In this document: in pieces, positions 26,885 to 36,072 of the stretch
How the letters are laid out: the number at the start of each line of letters is the position of its first letter
Position numbering within the stretch: the first letter of the stretch is position 1
DNA from: Clostridium punense
GTDB taxonomy: Bacteria; Bacillota; Clostridia; Clostridiales; Clostridiaceae
Length of the DNA stretch: 64,000 nt
NCBI RefSeq assembly: GCF_017874425.1
Contig: NZ_JAGGLL010000007.1
Span: 1-64,000 of the forward strand
Direction: 5' to 3'
The notes under the pieces: generated by a model
What the model was told of the DNA's origin: nothing
Databases searched by the model: none
The model's input: the letters and a program-made list of their open reading frames with translations, nothing else
Translations under genes and position numbers: made by a program

Positions 26885-29170
26885 ATGAGTATTTCCGTTG
26901 AAGAAAGAAGCTATGAAGAAAAGCGATTAAAGAAAACTATTGATACTATTAAAGAGCAACTGTCAAAGGCTGAGGACGATATAGAAAGAGCTATAAATGA
27001 AGCTAAGGAAATTAAAAAAAGTTTCTGGGAAACACAGCCTATAGTACCTGAGAGCATGTCTGATTTAAATACTATAGTCGATATTACCCAAAATGTTCAT
27101 GCTGTAAAACGTGAACAACTAAGGCAGGATACAAAAAATGTAGCAATTAAAAAACTTAAAAAACTGTTATCCTCACCTTACTTTGGTAGAGTTGATTTTT
27201 TAGAGCAGGGAGAAAGCTCTGAAGATAATATTTACATTGGTGTTGGAACTTTAATTGATGATGATTATGAAATGCTTATATATGATTGGAGAGCTCCAGT
27301 ATGTAGCTTATTTTATGATAATGAAGAAGGAAAGGCTTCGTATAGATGTCCAGAAGGTACAATAAGTGGGGAAGTCACTTTGAGGAGACAGTTTGGAATT
27401 TCTAAGGGACACCTTGATTATGTGTTTAACAGCAGTCTTAAAATTGATGATGATATTCTTCAAAAGACCTTAAGTAAAAGCAGCGATGAAAAGATGAAGA
27501 CCATAATAACTTCCATCCAAAAAGAGCAAAACAAAATAATCCGTGATGAGGATAACTCTGTGCTTATTGTTCAAGGGCCAGCGGGAAGTGGGAAAACATC
27601 CATAGCTCTTCACAGGGTTGCATATATTCTTTATAAGTATGCAAATAAGAATGTGACCTCCGAAAATGTGGTGATTTTCTCTCCAAATGAAATATTTAAT
27701 GATTATATTTCAGGGGTTCTTCCAGAACTAGGAGAAAATAATGTTTATCAAACTACCTTTATGGAGTATGTTCGAAATTCTCTAAGTGGAAATTTAAGAA
27801 TTGAAGACTCTAATGAACAAATGGAATATATACTTTCTGCTAAAAGAAATAGGGAATATTATTTAAGAAAAGATAATATAACCTTTAAAACCTCAGTTCT
27901 ATTTGCAGAAATTATAAAAAGATACGTGGATTATATAGAAAGAGATGGGGTAAAGTTTACTGATATTACCTTTAAAGGGTTCCTAATTATAAAGGGAGAG
28001 GAAATCAAGTCTCTTTTCTATACTACTTATAGTAAATGGCCAATGGATCACAGATTTAAGGAAATCATTCAAGATATAGAACAGCGCATTAAACCTGTAG
28101 AGAAGGAAAGACTTAAGCAAATTGAAGAGGAACTTAGTGAAAGTGATGATTTTTATGATGATGTTCAGGCTATGAGCAGAGTAAAGCTTAAAAATGAATT
28201 GCAGGATTTAAAAGGTTATATTAGACGTACCCTTTCTATAAATCCGCTACGAAGCTACAAGAATCTTTTAAGCAATCACAAGCTGTTTTTAAGCTTAGCT
28301 GAGGGTTTAGATTTGCCTTCAAACATTAAGGAAATCCTAACTCAGTCCTTTAATTTTCTTCAAAGTGGCATTATAAAGTATGAGGATATTACTCCGCTGC
28401 TTTATATAAATTATGCCCTTGGTTGTGAAAGAGCTATGAATAATATAAAATATGTAATCATAGATGAAGCTCAAGATTATTCACCTTTCCAGTATTTAAT
28501 CATAAAGAAATTGTTCCCTAAAGCTGGCTTTACCATCTTAGGAGATATAAATCAGTCCATTAATCCTAATGTGAATACCTTAGATTATAATATAATAGCA
28601 GATATTTTTGGGGATAAGAAGTCTTCAATTATGAACCTTACAAAAAGCTATCGTTGTACTACAGAAATTTCTAATTTCACAAGAGAAGTTTTAAAAACTT
28701 ACGACTTTGAAAACACCTATAGACAAGGTGAAAAGCCTAAGGTGGTTCAATCCCTAAATGAAGAAGGAAAAATGGAAGCTGTAATTAAAGATATTGACGA
28801 ACTAAGAGCTGCTGGCATGGAGTCTATAGGAATAATCTGTAGAACTGCTTCAAAGGCTTCCAAGGTTTATAAACACCTAATGAAGGTTAGAAATAATGAA
28901 GAGGAAATATTTTTACTTCAAAAGGATGATTCAGAATTTAATTCAGGGGTAACCGTTACGCCTTCTTATTTAGCAAAGGGACTAGAGTTTGATGGGGTTA
29001 TTATTGTTGATGGAGATGAAGGAGATTATAAGGAAGAGGGAGAAAGAAAGCTATTTTACACAATTTGTACAAGAGCTCTTCATATGCTTCATATTCACTT
29101 TGTTAATAAGCCATCAAGATTTATTCAGGACATAGACCCAAGATTATATACCAGTTCCAAGTCCTTCTAA
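26885..29170 (+). CDS. HelD-like UvrD/Rep-family helicase
   Basis: A superfamily 1 helicase of about 762 residues, related to HelD, which in Firmicutes frees stalled RNA polymerase from nucleic acid. An N-terminal coiled-coil (about 1-80) is followed by the HelD-type IYIGVGTLIDDDYEMLIYDWRAPV region. Walker A is GPAGSGKTS near residue 231, Walker B VIIDEAQDY near 524, motif IV NLTKSYRCT, and motif V-VI KGLEFDGVIIVD and FYTICTRAL. ATG 26885 is preferred over ATG 26873, since GGAGG lies between them. Monocistronic. Confidence 0.88.
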   Translation: MSISVEERSYEEKRLKKTIDTIKEQLSKAEDDIERAINEAKEIKKSFWETQPIVPESMSDLNTIVDITQNVHAVKREQLRQDTKNVAIKKLKKLLSSPYFGRVDFLEQGESSEDNIYIGVGTLIDDDYEMLIYDWRAPVCSLFYDNEEGKASYRCPEGTISGEVTLRRQFGISKGHLDYVFNSSLKIDDDILQKTLSKSSDEKMKTIITSIQKEQNKIIRDEDNSVLIVQGPAGSGKTSIALHRVAYILYKYANKNVTSENVVIFSPNEIFNDYISGVLPELGENNVYQTTFMEYVRNSLSGNLRIEDSNEQMEYILSAKRNREYYLRKDNITFKTSVLFAEIIKRYVDYIERDGVKFTDITFKGFLIIKGEEIKSLFYTTYSKWPMDHRFKEIIQDIEQRIKPVEKERLKQIEEELSESDDFYDDVQAMSRVKLKNELQDLKGYIRRTLSINPLRSYKNLLSNHKLFLSLAEGLDLPSNIKEILTQSFNFLQSGIIKYEDITPLLYINYALGCERAMNNIKYVIIDEAQDYSPFQYLIIKKLFPKAGFTILGDINQSINPNVNTLDYNIIADIFGDKKSSIMNLTKSYRCTTEISNFTREVLKTYDFENTYRQGEKPKVVQSLNEEGKMEAVIKDIDELRAAGMESIGIICRTASKASKVYKHLMKVRNNEEEIFLLQKDDSEFNSGVTVTPSYLAKGLEFDGVIIVDGDEGDYKEEGERKLFYTICTRALHMLHIHFVNKPSRFIQDIDPRLYTSSKSF

Positions 29171-29198
29171 AATATTTAAGATTTCAATAGGTATAATA

Positions 29199-29226
29199 AA
29201 AAGATGCTTTTAATTAAGCATCTTTT
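29199..29226 (+). terminator. Terminator of the helicase gene
   Basis: An 11-bp stem (AAAAGATGCTT and complement) with a six-base loop and a T-run. Confidence 0.85.
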
Positions 29227-29327
29227 TATATCTTAAAATTCTTTATCACAAAACTGTCTATAAAAGAATTATAACACTGATTTCTAAGAAAAAATGACTA
29301 TTATGAGAAAAGTTGAATTATTATTAA

Positions 29328-29357
29328 TTGACACAATATTCTAAGTGGTGATATACT
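29328..29357 (+). promoter_or_regulatory. Promoter of frlB
   Basis: Perfect TTGACA at 29328-29333 and TATACT at 29352-29357 with 18 bp between, about 60 bp before the frlB start. Confidence 0.7.
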
Positions 29358-29418
29358 AAAAGTGGTTCAAAAATATAATGAACATGTATAAATAACTTTG
29401 AGAAGAGGTTGAGGGGAT

Positions 29419-30444
29419 ATGTTAAATATTGATAAGAGTACCGTTGACTTTTTAGTAACTGAAAATATGGTTACTGAGGTTAGAGATTTAATGAAAAATC
29501 ACTTTCCTAAAATTGATGTCATCGTTGATAAGATGGTGGAAAGAAAGATAGACCGTGTTTATTTTGTGGCTTGTGGCTCACCACTTTGTGCTTGTCAAAC
29601 TACAAAAATGTTATTTGAAAAATACTCAGAGATTTCCTGTGAAGCATACAGCGGCTTTGATTTTTTAGACCACTTGCCAGCTAAGCTGGATGAAAGAACT
29701 TTAGTTGTTGGAGTTTCTCATTATGGAAAAACTGAAGAAGTTTACGAAGCTATAAATCATGCTAGAGAAAAAGGCGCTTTAACTGTAGGAATTACTCGTG
29801 ACTCTAAAAACACACCATTATCTGAAGCAGCAGAATACGTAATTGGCTATGGGGCTGAGTGTATTTGGGAAATTCATTTAATTTCTACCTACTATATTGC
29901 TTGCAGATATATAAATGCTATAAAAGAAAATCCAGAGGTAACAAAGATTCTACAAGATATGAAAAAACTACCAGAGGTTTTAGCTGACCTAGTGGTATCA
30001 GCTGAGGAAAAATCTAAAGAGTTAGGAATGAAGGCAAGTAAGTGGCCATTTATTTATACAGTAGCAGCAGGTCCTCTTCGTCCACTAGCTTATAAAGAGG
30101 GAATTATCACCATGCTAGAATTTACTTGGACTCATGGATCTATGCTTAATGCAGCAGAGTTTAGACATGGACCTCTTGAAGTGGTAGAAAAAGGCGTGCC
30201 TTATGTATTTATGCTTGGAACAGATGAATCAAGACATACTACAGAAAGAACTATTAATTTTGTTAAGCAGCTTACTGATGACTACATAGTTTTTGATTAT
30301 GCAGAGTTAAATTGTGACTTACATCCAATGCTTTCACCTATGGTATTATTTGTACCCTTAGAGTATTTTTACTATTATTTATCAATTAGTAAGGATCACA
30401 ATCCAGATGACAGACGCTATTATGGGGGCTTAATGAAGTATTAA
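29419..30444 (+). CDS. frlB: Fructoselysine 6-phosphate deglycase
   Basis: A 341-residue SIS-domain protein that closely resembles E. coli FrlB from end to end: it opens LNIDKSTVDFLVTENMV and ends in a DHNPDDRRYYGGL segment. FrlB splits fructoselysine 6-phosphate into glucose 6-phosphate and lysine. Two SIS domains are seen, with sugar-phosphate motifs VACGSPLCACQT and VGVSHYGKTEEV in the first. A strong promoter precedes it. The kinase frlD lies 1.3 kb on, separated by a GntR gene. Confidence 0.9.
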   Translation: MLNIDKSTVDFLVTENMVTEVRDLMKNHFPKIDVIVDKMVERKIDRVYFVACGSPLCACQTTKMLFEKYSEISCEAYSGFDFLDHLPAKLDERTLVVGVSHYGKTEEVYEAINHAREKGALTVGITRDSKNTPLSEAAEYVIGYGAECIWEIHLISTYYIACRYINAIKENPEVTKILQDMKKLPEVLADLVVSAEEKSKELGMKASKWPFIYTVAAGPLRPLAYKEGIITMLEFTWTHGSMLNAAEFRHGPLEVVEKGVPYVFMLGTDESRHTTERTINFVKQLTDDYIVFDYAELNCDLHPMLSPMVLFVPLEYFYYYLSISKDHNPDDRRYYGGLMKY

Positions 30445-30498
30445 CTTACTTGCAAAGGTATACTATAACCTCCCTAAATAATTGATTATATATATGTT

Positions 30499-30536
30499 TA
30501 CCCACCTTAAAAGTACAAGCTATTTGAAGGTGGGTA
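30499..30536 (+). terminator. Hairpin after frlB
   Basis: A 10-bp perfect stem (TACCCACCTT and complement) with an 18-base loop and only a weak T-run. Partial termination is likely. The rest of the stretch to 30839 holds no gene. Confidence 0.5.
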
Positions 30537-30839
30537 CACTATTTTAGATGGGTTTTCATAAGGAAATTTTATTATTCATTGTGATTTAAAGGATAGAGGT
30601 ATATTGTCAATTATTTCAAATGTGATATGATGGATTTAGATATGGGAGAGCTTGAGGTATACAAAAGCAACTTCAACATTATAGTGTTAATTTAAGAATG
30701 TTGGTTTATAAAAAAACCCCCGAGGAGGCTAAAAAATAAATTTCACTCATGAGTTTAAATCCCTGAATATTTTTTAATATCATAAGTAGTTTGCTTGTTT
30801 ATAGAGCACAAATATATATATGGTAAGAGGTAGGAATTT

Positions 30840-31559
30840 ATGGAGGATCAATATAAAAATCGTTCTCGAGATGAAGCTATTGAAAAATTAGAATATTATA
30901 TTCATAAAAATAAGCTAAAGCCTTATGATAAACTCCCTTCTGAAAGGGATTTCTGTGAAATGTGGGGTTTTAATAGAACTACTCTTCGTTTTGCTATTCA
31001 AAGGCTTATCATTGAAGGAAAACTATATCAAAAGAAGGGGTCTGGCACATATGTTGCTGAGCCTAAAATTGTAAGGAATCTTCAAAACTTAAGATCTTTA
31101 TCAGAAGAAGTTATAAATAATGATAAAACTCTTACTAGTGAAGTGCTGGATTTTAGAGTCATAGAGAGTAATAAGGAAACAACGAAAAGTCTTCATTTAC
31201 CCTTAGGAAAGAAAGTATATGTAATGTCTCGTCTTCGTTTTATAGATGAGGAACCCTTTACTATTGAGACTTCCTTTATGAATTATGATAGATTTTCTAA
31301 TTTAAATAGTCATGATTTTTCTAAGGAATCTTTATATGCTGTTCTTAAAGAAAGTTATGGAGTAGAAGTTGTAAAAGGTGAAGAGACCATTGGTATAACC
31401 TATGCTACAGATTATGAAGCCCAGCTTTTAAATATTGAACCAGGAAGAGCTCTTTTCTACGTTACAGGGGTAGTTTATGATGGAGCTAATGAACCAGTGG
31501 AATATTTTAAATCCATTGTAAGAGCAGATAAAATGAAATTTTCAAGTGTATTAATCTAA
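30840..31559 (+). CDS. GntR-family regulator, HutC/UTRA type
   Basis: A 239-residue repressor-type regulator. The N-terminal winged helix (about 8-75) contains KLPSERDFCEMWGFNRTTLR and the C-terminal UTRA ligand domain covers about 90-235. UTRA domains bind sugar phosphates or amines and release DNA on binding. Lying between frlB and frlD, it probably senses fructoselysine 6-phosphate or a related Amadori compound. A second GntR-UTRA gene follows frlD, so the division of labour is unclear. Confidence 0.85.
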   Translation: MEDQYKNRSRDEAIEKLEYYIHKNKLKPYDKLPSERDFCEMWGFNRTTLRFAIQRLIIEGKLYQKKGSGTYVAEPKIVRNLQNLRSLSEEVINNDKTLTSEVLDFRVIESNKETTKSLHLPLGKKVYVMSRLRFIDEEPFTIETSFMNYDRFSNLNSHDFSKESLYAVLKESYGVEVVKGEETIGITYATDYEAQLLNIEPGRALFYVTGVVYDGANEPVEYFKSIVRADKMKFSSVLI

Positions 31560-31752
31560 GAGGTCTCAAAAAATAAATAAGTGAGTATGATTGTCAATTT
31601 TGCTTTATACTTGATCAACAGAACCTTTAGATAGCTCTACTATTTAAGGAAGCTATTTCCGTGTCGGCACAAGCTTGCATGTGAACATAAGCTTAATTAG
31701 GAATTCAAGATATCCTTTAACGCTTTGACTTGCTATTTATTTTCAGAGGTCT
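31559..31752. repeat. MITE-like repeat, copy A
   Basis: 194 bp whose ends match copy B (48265-48424): left end TCAAAAAATAAATAAGT, right end TATTTATTTTCAG, with shared internal CAACAGAACC, TTAGATAGC and ATATCCTTTA blocks. Its flanks read AGAGGTCT in direct orientation on both sides. It has about 40 bp of extra central sequence and no coding capacity. It sits between the GntR gene and frlD. Confidence 0.7.
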
Positions 31753-31772
31753 AAAAGGAGAGGGGAGATTTT

Positions 31773-32558
31773 ATGAGACTTGCAACTGTTGGAGATAATT
31801 GTATAGATTATTATAGATGCTTTAATAAAGGTTTTCCAGGAGGAAACCCAGTAAATGTTGGAGTTTATTTTACAAGGCTAGGTGGGAAGGCCTCCTATAC
31901 TGGGGTAGTTGGAAATGATGATAATGGAAAACTAATCATCGAAGCTTTGAATAAAAAAGGAGTAGATACCTCCCATGTAAAAGTATTGCCAGGGAAAACT
32001 GCAGTTACTGAGGTAGATCTTGTTGGCGGAGATCGAGTATTTGGGGAATATGATCAGGGGGTTTTATCCCAGTTTAAGCTTTCACAGGAGGATATTGAAT
32101 TTTTATGTTCCCATGATATGGTGGTTACAGGAATTTGGGGTATGATAGAAGGTGACCTTTATAGGATTAAAGAAAAAGGTTCATTAGTAGCTTTTGATTT
32201 TGCCACAAAACTATCTCATCCTATTGTTGAAAAGGCAATTCCTTATGTGGATTATGGGTTCTTTGCCCATGATGAAGGGGACAATGAAGACCTTAGGGGA
32301 ACAATGAAAAAGCTGCAGTCAAGAGGGCCAAGAGTGGTAATTGTAACTCTTGGGGATAAGGGCAGTATATGCTATGATGGAAAGGAATTTATCACTAGTG
32401 GAATAGTGCCTTGTGAGGTTGTGGATACCATGGGAGCAGGAGATTCTTATATAGCAGGCTTTTTAAAAGGTATTCTCCAAGGAGAAAAGTTAAAGAAATG
32501 CATGGAGATGGGAGCAGAAAACGCAGCCATTACTTTACAATATCATGGAGCCTGGTAA
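31773..32558 (+). CDS. frlD: Fructoselysine 6-kinase
   Basis: A 261-residue PfkB/ribokinase-family sugar kinase. It has the N-terminal glycine pair GGNPVNVGVYFTRLGG and the catalytic signature DTMGAGDSYIAGFL, where the aspartate is the base. The C-terminus YHGAW is the same as in E. coli FrlD. The reaction is ATP-dependent phosphorylation of fructoselysine at the 6 position, feeding FrlB. AAAGGAGAGGGGAG stands before the ATG. No Amadori-compound transporter (frlA or ABC type) is seen here, so uptake must be encoded elsewhere. Confidence 0.88.
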   Translation: MRLATVGDNCIDYYRCFNKGFPGGNPVNVGVYFTRLGGKASYTGVVGNDDNGKLIIEALNKKGVDTSHVKVLPGKTAVTEVDLVGGDRVFGEYDQGVLSQFKLSQEDIEFLCSHDMVVTGIWGMIEGDLYRIKEKGSLVAFDFATKLSHPIVEKAIPYVDYGFFAHDEGDNEDLRGTMKKLQSRGPRVVIVTLGDKGSICYDGKEFITSGIVPCEVVDTMGAGDSYIAGFLKGILQGEKLKKCMEMGAENAAITLQYHGAW

Positions 32559-32737
32559 GCTATTTGTGCTGGTTTGGAAACTTCAGGTTTATCAAGCTTT
32601 TAAGATGTAGTGAATTTGTCAAGGAATATTGATCTAATAAAACAAAGTTTTTTTGATGATATGATAGCTTAGACTTAAGTCTTCCTTTGAAGTTATAGAT
32701 TTAAGGAGATTTATGAGATTTTAATGGGAGGGGTACT

Positions 32738-33466
32738 TTGAATAAGGAAGAAGTTAATTATGAATCGCCAATTTATTTACAGCTTAGAGAAGTTATTCGT
32801 AGTAAAATTCAAGAAGGTGAGTTCCTTCCAGGTATGGCTATTCCTTCTGAAAATCAACTGGCAGAAACCTATGGAATAAACCGGATGACGGTACGAAGTG
32901 GTATTGATGCCTTAGTTAAGGAAGGAATTTTAAAAAGAGTTCAGGGTAAGGGTGTTTATGTAGTAGGAAACAAGGTGGAAAGAGATTTAGAAACCTTAGA
33001 AGGCTTCACTCAAACTATGAAAAAGAAAAATACAGAGCCTCATACAAAAATCCTTACTAAAATTATAAGAGAAGCTGGAGATAAGTACGCTGCAGTCTTT
33101 GGTATCGAATCAGGAGATGAGATTTATTATATTAAACGTATGTGTTACGCAGATAAGGAAACCATTGCTTTAGAAGAAATATTCATTCCAAGGTATATCT
33201 TGCCGAAGCTTCAGGACATTGATTTAGGTGTTTTTTCTATCTATGACATATATGATTTTTATGGGGTTAAGATATCAAAGGCTTATGAGACTTTAGATTT
33301 GACTGAGTTAGAGCAAAGGGATGCACGAATGCTTGGCATTGAGGGAGATTTATCTGTAATGCTATTTGAGTGTACCAGTTATGATGAAAATAATAGGGTA
33401 ATTGAGTTTGCTAGGAATTATACCCGTGGAGATAAGTGTAATTTTACAGTTCACTTTAGTAAGTAA
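32738..33466 (+). CDS. GntR-family regulator, UTRA type (FrlR-like)
   Basis: A 242-residue GntR regulator. The N-terminal winged helix shows AIPSENQLAETYGINRMTVR, and a UTRA effector domain covers about 95-240. It begins with TTG behind GGAGGGG. It resembles the regulator that accompanies frl genes in other Firmicutes and is probably the second control protein of this locus. It is about as distant from the upstream GntR protein as unrelated UTRA members are, so the pair is not a recent duplication. Confidence 0.82.
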   Translation: MNKEEVNYESPIYLQLREVIRSKIQEGEFLPGMAIPSENQLAETYGINRMTVRSGIDALVKEGILKRVQGKGVYVVGNKVERDLETLEGFTQTMKKKNTEPHTKILTKIIREAGDKYAAVFGIESGDEIYYIKRMCYADKETIALEEIFIPRYILPKLQDIDLGVFSIYDIYDFYGVKISKAYETLDLTELEQRDARMLGIEGDLSVMLFECTSYDENNRVIEFARNYTRGDKCNFTVHFSK

Positions 33467-33643
33467 AGTGTTCACTTTTGTGAATAAAGAACTAAATAGA
33501 ATTTTACAGAACACTAGCAATGCAAGATAACTATAATTATGTAAAAGTAGAAGCTTGAATACTGCCCTATGTGAAAGTGGGAATACTTAAACAACTAACC
33601 AGAATCTTGCTAGTCATAGTCTACAAAATGTACCAGTTAAGAT

Positions 33644-33705
33644 AGTGCCACCAACAGCATGTGACGCAATCTTAAAAGCTTTCTAGTTAATCTGTGGGTG
33701 GCACT
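33644..33705 (+). terminator. Terminator of the frl region
   Basis: A 14-bp stem with one mismatch (AGTGCCACCAACAG / CTGTGGGTGGCACT) and a loop of about 34 bases, then a T-rich stretch. Confidence 0.6.
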
Positions 33706-33745
33706 TAAATTTTAGGATATAATAAAGTATAAGGCAGGTGATTTT

Positions 33746-34354
33746 ATGTGCGGAAGATTCTTATTAAATACCTCTATAGAGGATTTAAAGGAGTATTACA
33801 ATATAGTTAAGGAAGTTGAAGAAAAAAGGCAGCAAAACTACAATTATAAAAAGGGAGAAGTTTTTCCTTCAGATATGTCTATGGTGTTACATAATAAGGA
33901 GTTAAAGGCTTTATCCTGGGGATTTCCAGCAAAAGATAAGCTTATGATTAATGGAAGATGTGAGACTATTTTTGAAAGGCCAATGTTTGCGCAGGCTATG
34001 GAGCAAAGCAGATGTTTAGTGCCAGTAAATAGTTTTTATGAGTGGAAGGAAGGAAGTAAGCATTCTATAAGTATTCAAGGAACTTCTATATTTTCTCTTG
34101 GTGGTATAGTTAAGAAGTGCATAATGAAAGATGGAACCCTAGAAGAGAGATTTCTTATTTTAACTACTGAAGCCAATGAAGAAATGAAGCCCCTTCATCA
34201 TAGAATGCCCCTTATAGTTGAGAAGGCTTTAGAAGAAGAATTTTTGAATCCCTGGACAAAAAAACAACGTATCAAGGAAATATTAGAACCTTATAGTAAA
34301 AATAAACTTTTTATTGAATCTCTTAGTGAGGTCACACAACTCTCCCTTTTTTAA
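33746..34354 (+). CDS. SRAP protein (YedK/HMCES-like)
   Basis: A 202-residue SOS-response-associated peptidase-family protein that protects abasic sites in single-stranded DNA by covalent linkage. The start MCGRF supplies the catalytic Cys2 after removal of Met1. NGRCETIFERPMFAQAMEQS, CLVPVNSFYEWK (glutamate) and HHRMPLIVE (histidine) are the other family motifs. It appears complete. There is no LexA box that I can recognise upstream. Monocistronic. Confidence 0.92.
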   Translation: MCGRFLLNTSIEDLKEYYNIVKEVEEKRQQNYNYKKGEVFPSDMSMVLHNKELKALSWGFPAKDKLMINGRCETIFERPMFAQAMEQSRCLVPVNSFYEWKEGSKHSISIQGTSIFSLGGIVKKCIMKDGTLEERFLILTTEANEEMKPLHHRMPLIVEKALEEEFLNPWTKKQRIKEILEPYSKNKLFIESLSEVTQLSLF

Positions 34355-34467
34355 AATATGAAATTTAAAGAGCCATGAATTAAGACTAATTAATATCATA
34401 AAACAACAATAATAGGAGAGTTTCAATATGGCGTAGCTTTTCATATAATGTACTGAGGTGCATTGAT

Positions 34468-34863
34468 ATGAAAGCTATGATGAAAAAAGTGTCCGATTAT
34501 TTTAAGTCTATTAATTTAGCAACAAAAGTTTTAATTTTAATAGGAATATTTTGTCTTTTAGAGACTGCAATTTCTATTTTTTATTTTGCAGATCAAAGTA
34601 GCCCTAATGCTGTGGCAATACGGTCTGTTATGTCCAGTATTTTTGGATTTATTTTTGGAGCACAGCTTACTGAAAACTCTAATATAAATAATAGATATAT
34701 ACAAACAGTAACAGCAAGTAGTGTTGCTATCATTTGCTTATTAGCCTTAACTATAGCTCACTTTACAGGAACAAATCAACTTGGAGCAGCCTCTGTAGAA
34801 GTTAGAAATTTAATGTTTTCTGCAATAGGATTTCTAATAAGTAGAGCAAAAAGTTTAGATTAA
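34468..34863 (+). CDS. Small membrane protein, unknown
   Basis: A 131-residue protein with about three hydrophobic segments (roughly 18-40, 55-72 and 80-98) and a final short one. The N-terminal 15 residues are basic and amphipathic. No family recognised. GAGGTG precedes the ATG. It is not obviously linked to the SRAP gene upstream or the two-component system downstream, from which it is separated by more than 500 bp including a terminator. Confidence 0.65.
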   Translation: MKAMMKKVSDYFKSINLATKVLILIGIFCLLETAISIFYFADQSSPNAVAIRSVMSSIFGFIFGAQLTENSNINNRYIQTVTASSVAIICLLALTIAHFTGTNQLGAASVEVRNLMFSAIGFLISRAKSLD

Positions 34864-35023
34864 TGAGTTCTAGGTGTTTCTTTAATAAGAATTTGTATGT
34901 AAGAAATATATGTGTTTAATTAAATAAGGTATAAAAATAGGTTATACTTTAATTTATACATGAACCTAGATAGGATCTTTTAACAATGAAGAAATAAAGT
35001 TATATATATATAAATTTTAGATA

Positions 35024-35064
35024 AAAGCTTAGAGAATTTATTATTTTCTAAGCTTTAATTTTTT
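35024..35064 (+). terminator. Intrinsic terminator
   Basis: Stem AAAGCTTAGA/TCTAAGCTTT followed by AA and six T. It ends the membrane-protein transcript. Confidence 0.75.
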
Positions 35065-35068
35065 CTAT

Positions 35069-35097
35069 TGTAAGAAATTCTTAATAAATATAATACT
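35069..35097 (+). promoter_or_regulatory. Response-regulator site: TGTAAGA array, 11-bp spacing
   Basis: TGTAAGA (35069), CTTAATA (35080) and a weaker third unit (35091) repeat every 11 bp. The first 17 bases TTGTAAGAAATTCTTAA are identical to those before the small protein at 47929. It lies 290 bp before the response-regulator start, so autoregulation is possible. The rest of 34864-35382 is featureless. Confidence 0.5.
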
Positions 35098-35382
35098 TAA
35101 ATCTTAGAAACTCTATGTTATTATAATTATAGAGTTTTAAGTTAAGAAAACAATGAATAAATTTAAACCGCTTTTGAAGTACAATTAGATTACTAGCTTT
35201 AGTTAACAGATAAGCATTTCTTCTAAAGTAAGGGTTTAAAATATGTTTATTAATTATTAAGGTTAAAAGAAAACCAGGGTGAATTTACAAAACATCTAAA
35301 ATTATACTTTGGTTTATCATAGATTTAGAAGGAATTTTAGTTATTAAGAAAATAATTTATTAGGGTTTAGGAGTGAGTTATT

Positions 35383-36072
35383 ATGTATAATATTCTTGTT
35401 GCTGAAGATGAGAAAGAGATAAACGATGCCATTGAAATTTATTTAAAAAACCAAAACTATAATGTTCTTAAGGCTTACAACGGAGAAGAGGCTTTAGAAA
35501 TTTTTAAAAAGGAAGAAATTCATTTAGTACTTATGGATGTGATGATGCCAAAGCTAGATGGTATAGGAGCAATTATGAGAATAAGAGAAAATAGTAATGT
35601 ACCTATTATAATTCTTTCTGCAAAGTCAGAGGATATGGACAAAATATGGGGGCTTAACATAGGGGCAGATGATTACGTTACAAAACCTTTTAATCCACTA
35701 GAGTTACTGGCTAGAGTAAATTCAAATCTTAGAAGGTATACTAGTTACACAACTTCTGCTGTAGCACAAAAGGAAGACACAATAAAAATAGGTGGTATTG
35801 AGCTTAATGATAATAATAAAGAGATACTAGTAGATGGAAATCCTGTAAAAATAACTCCTTTGGAATATAAAATTCTTCATTTGCTTATGAGTAATGCCAA
35901 TAGAGTATTTTCTATAGAAGAGATTTACGAAAGAGTTTGGCAGGAGCCAGCTTATAGCGCAGATACAGTTACAGTTCATATAAGGAGAATTAGGGAGAAG
36001 ATTGAAATTAACCCTAAGGAACCAAAATACTTAAAGGTGGTGTGGGGCATTGGATACAAATTTGAAAAATAA
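35383..36072 (+). CDS. OmpR-family response regulator (VanR-like)
   Basis: A 229-residue response regulator. Receiver: acidic pair in AEDE (8-10), phospho-acceptor D52 in LMDVMMP, and lysine in TKPF. Winged-helix output domain about 130-229, ending in LKVVWGIGYKFEK. It overlaps the kinase gene by 23 bp. This subgroup often governs envelope stress. The 11-bp-spaced heptamers upstream of it, uppP and the 56-residue protein gene are candidate targets. Confidence 0.9.
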   Translation: MYNILVAEDEKEINDAIEIYLKNQNYNVLKAYNGEEALEIFKKEEIHLVLMDVMMPKLDGIGAIMRIRENSNVPIIILSAKSEDMDKIWGLNIGADDYVTKPFNPLELLARVNSNLRRYTSYTTSAVAQKEDTIKIGGIELNDNNKEILVDGNPVKITPLEYKILHLLMSNANRVFSIEEIYERVWQEPAYSADTVTVHIRRIREKIEINPKEPKYLKVVWGIGYKFEK

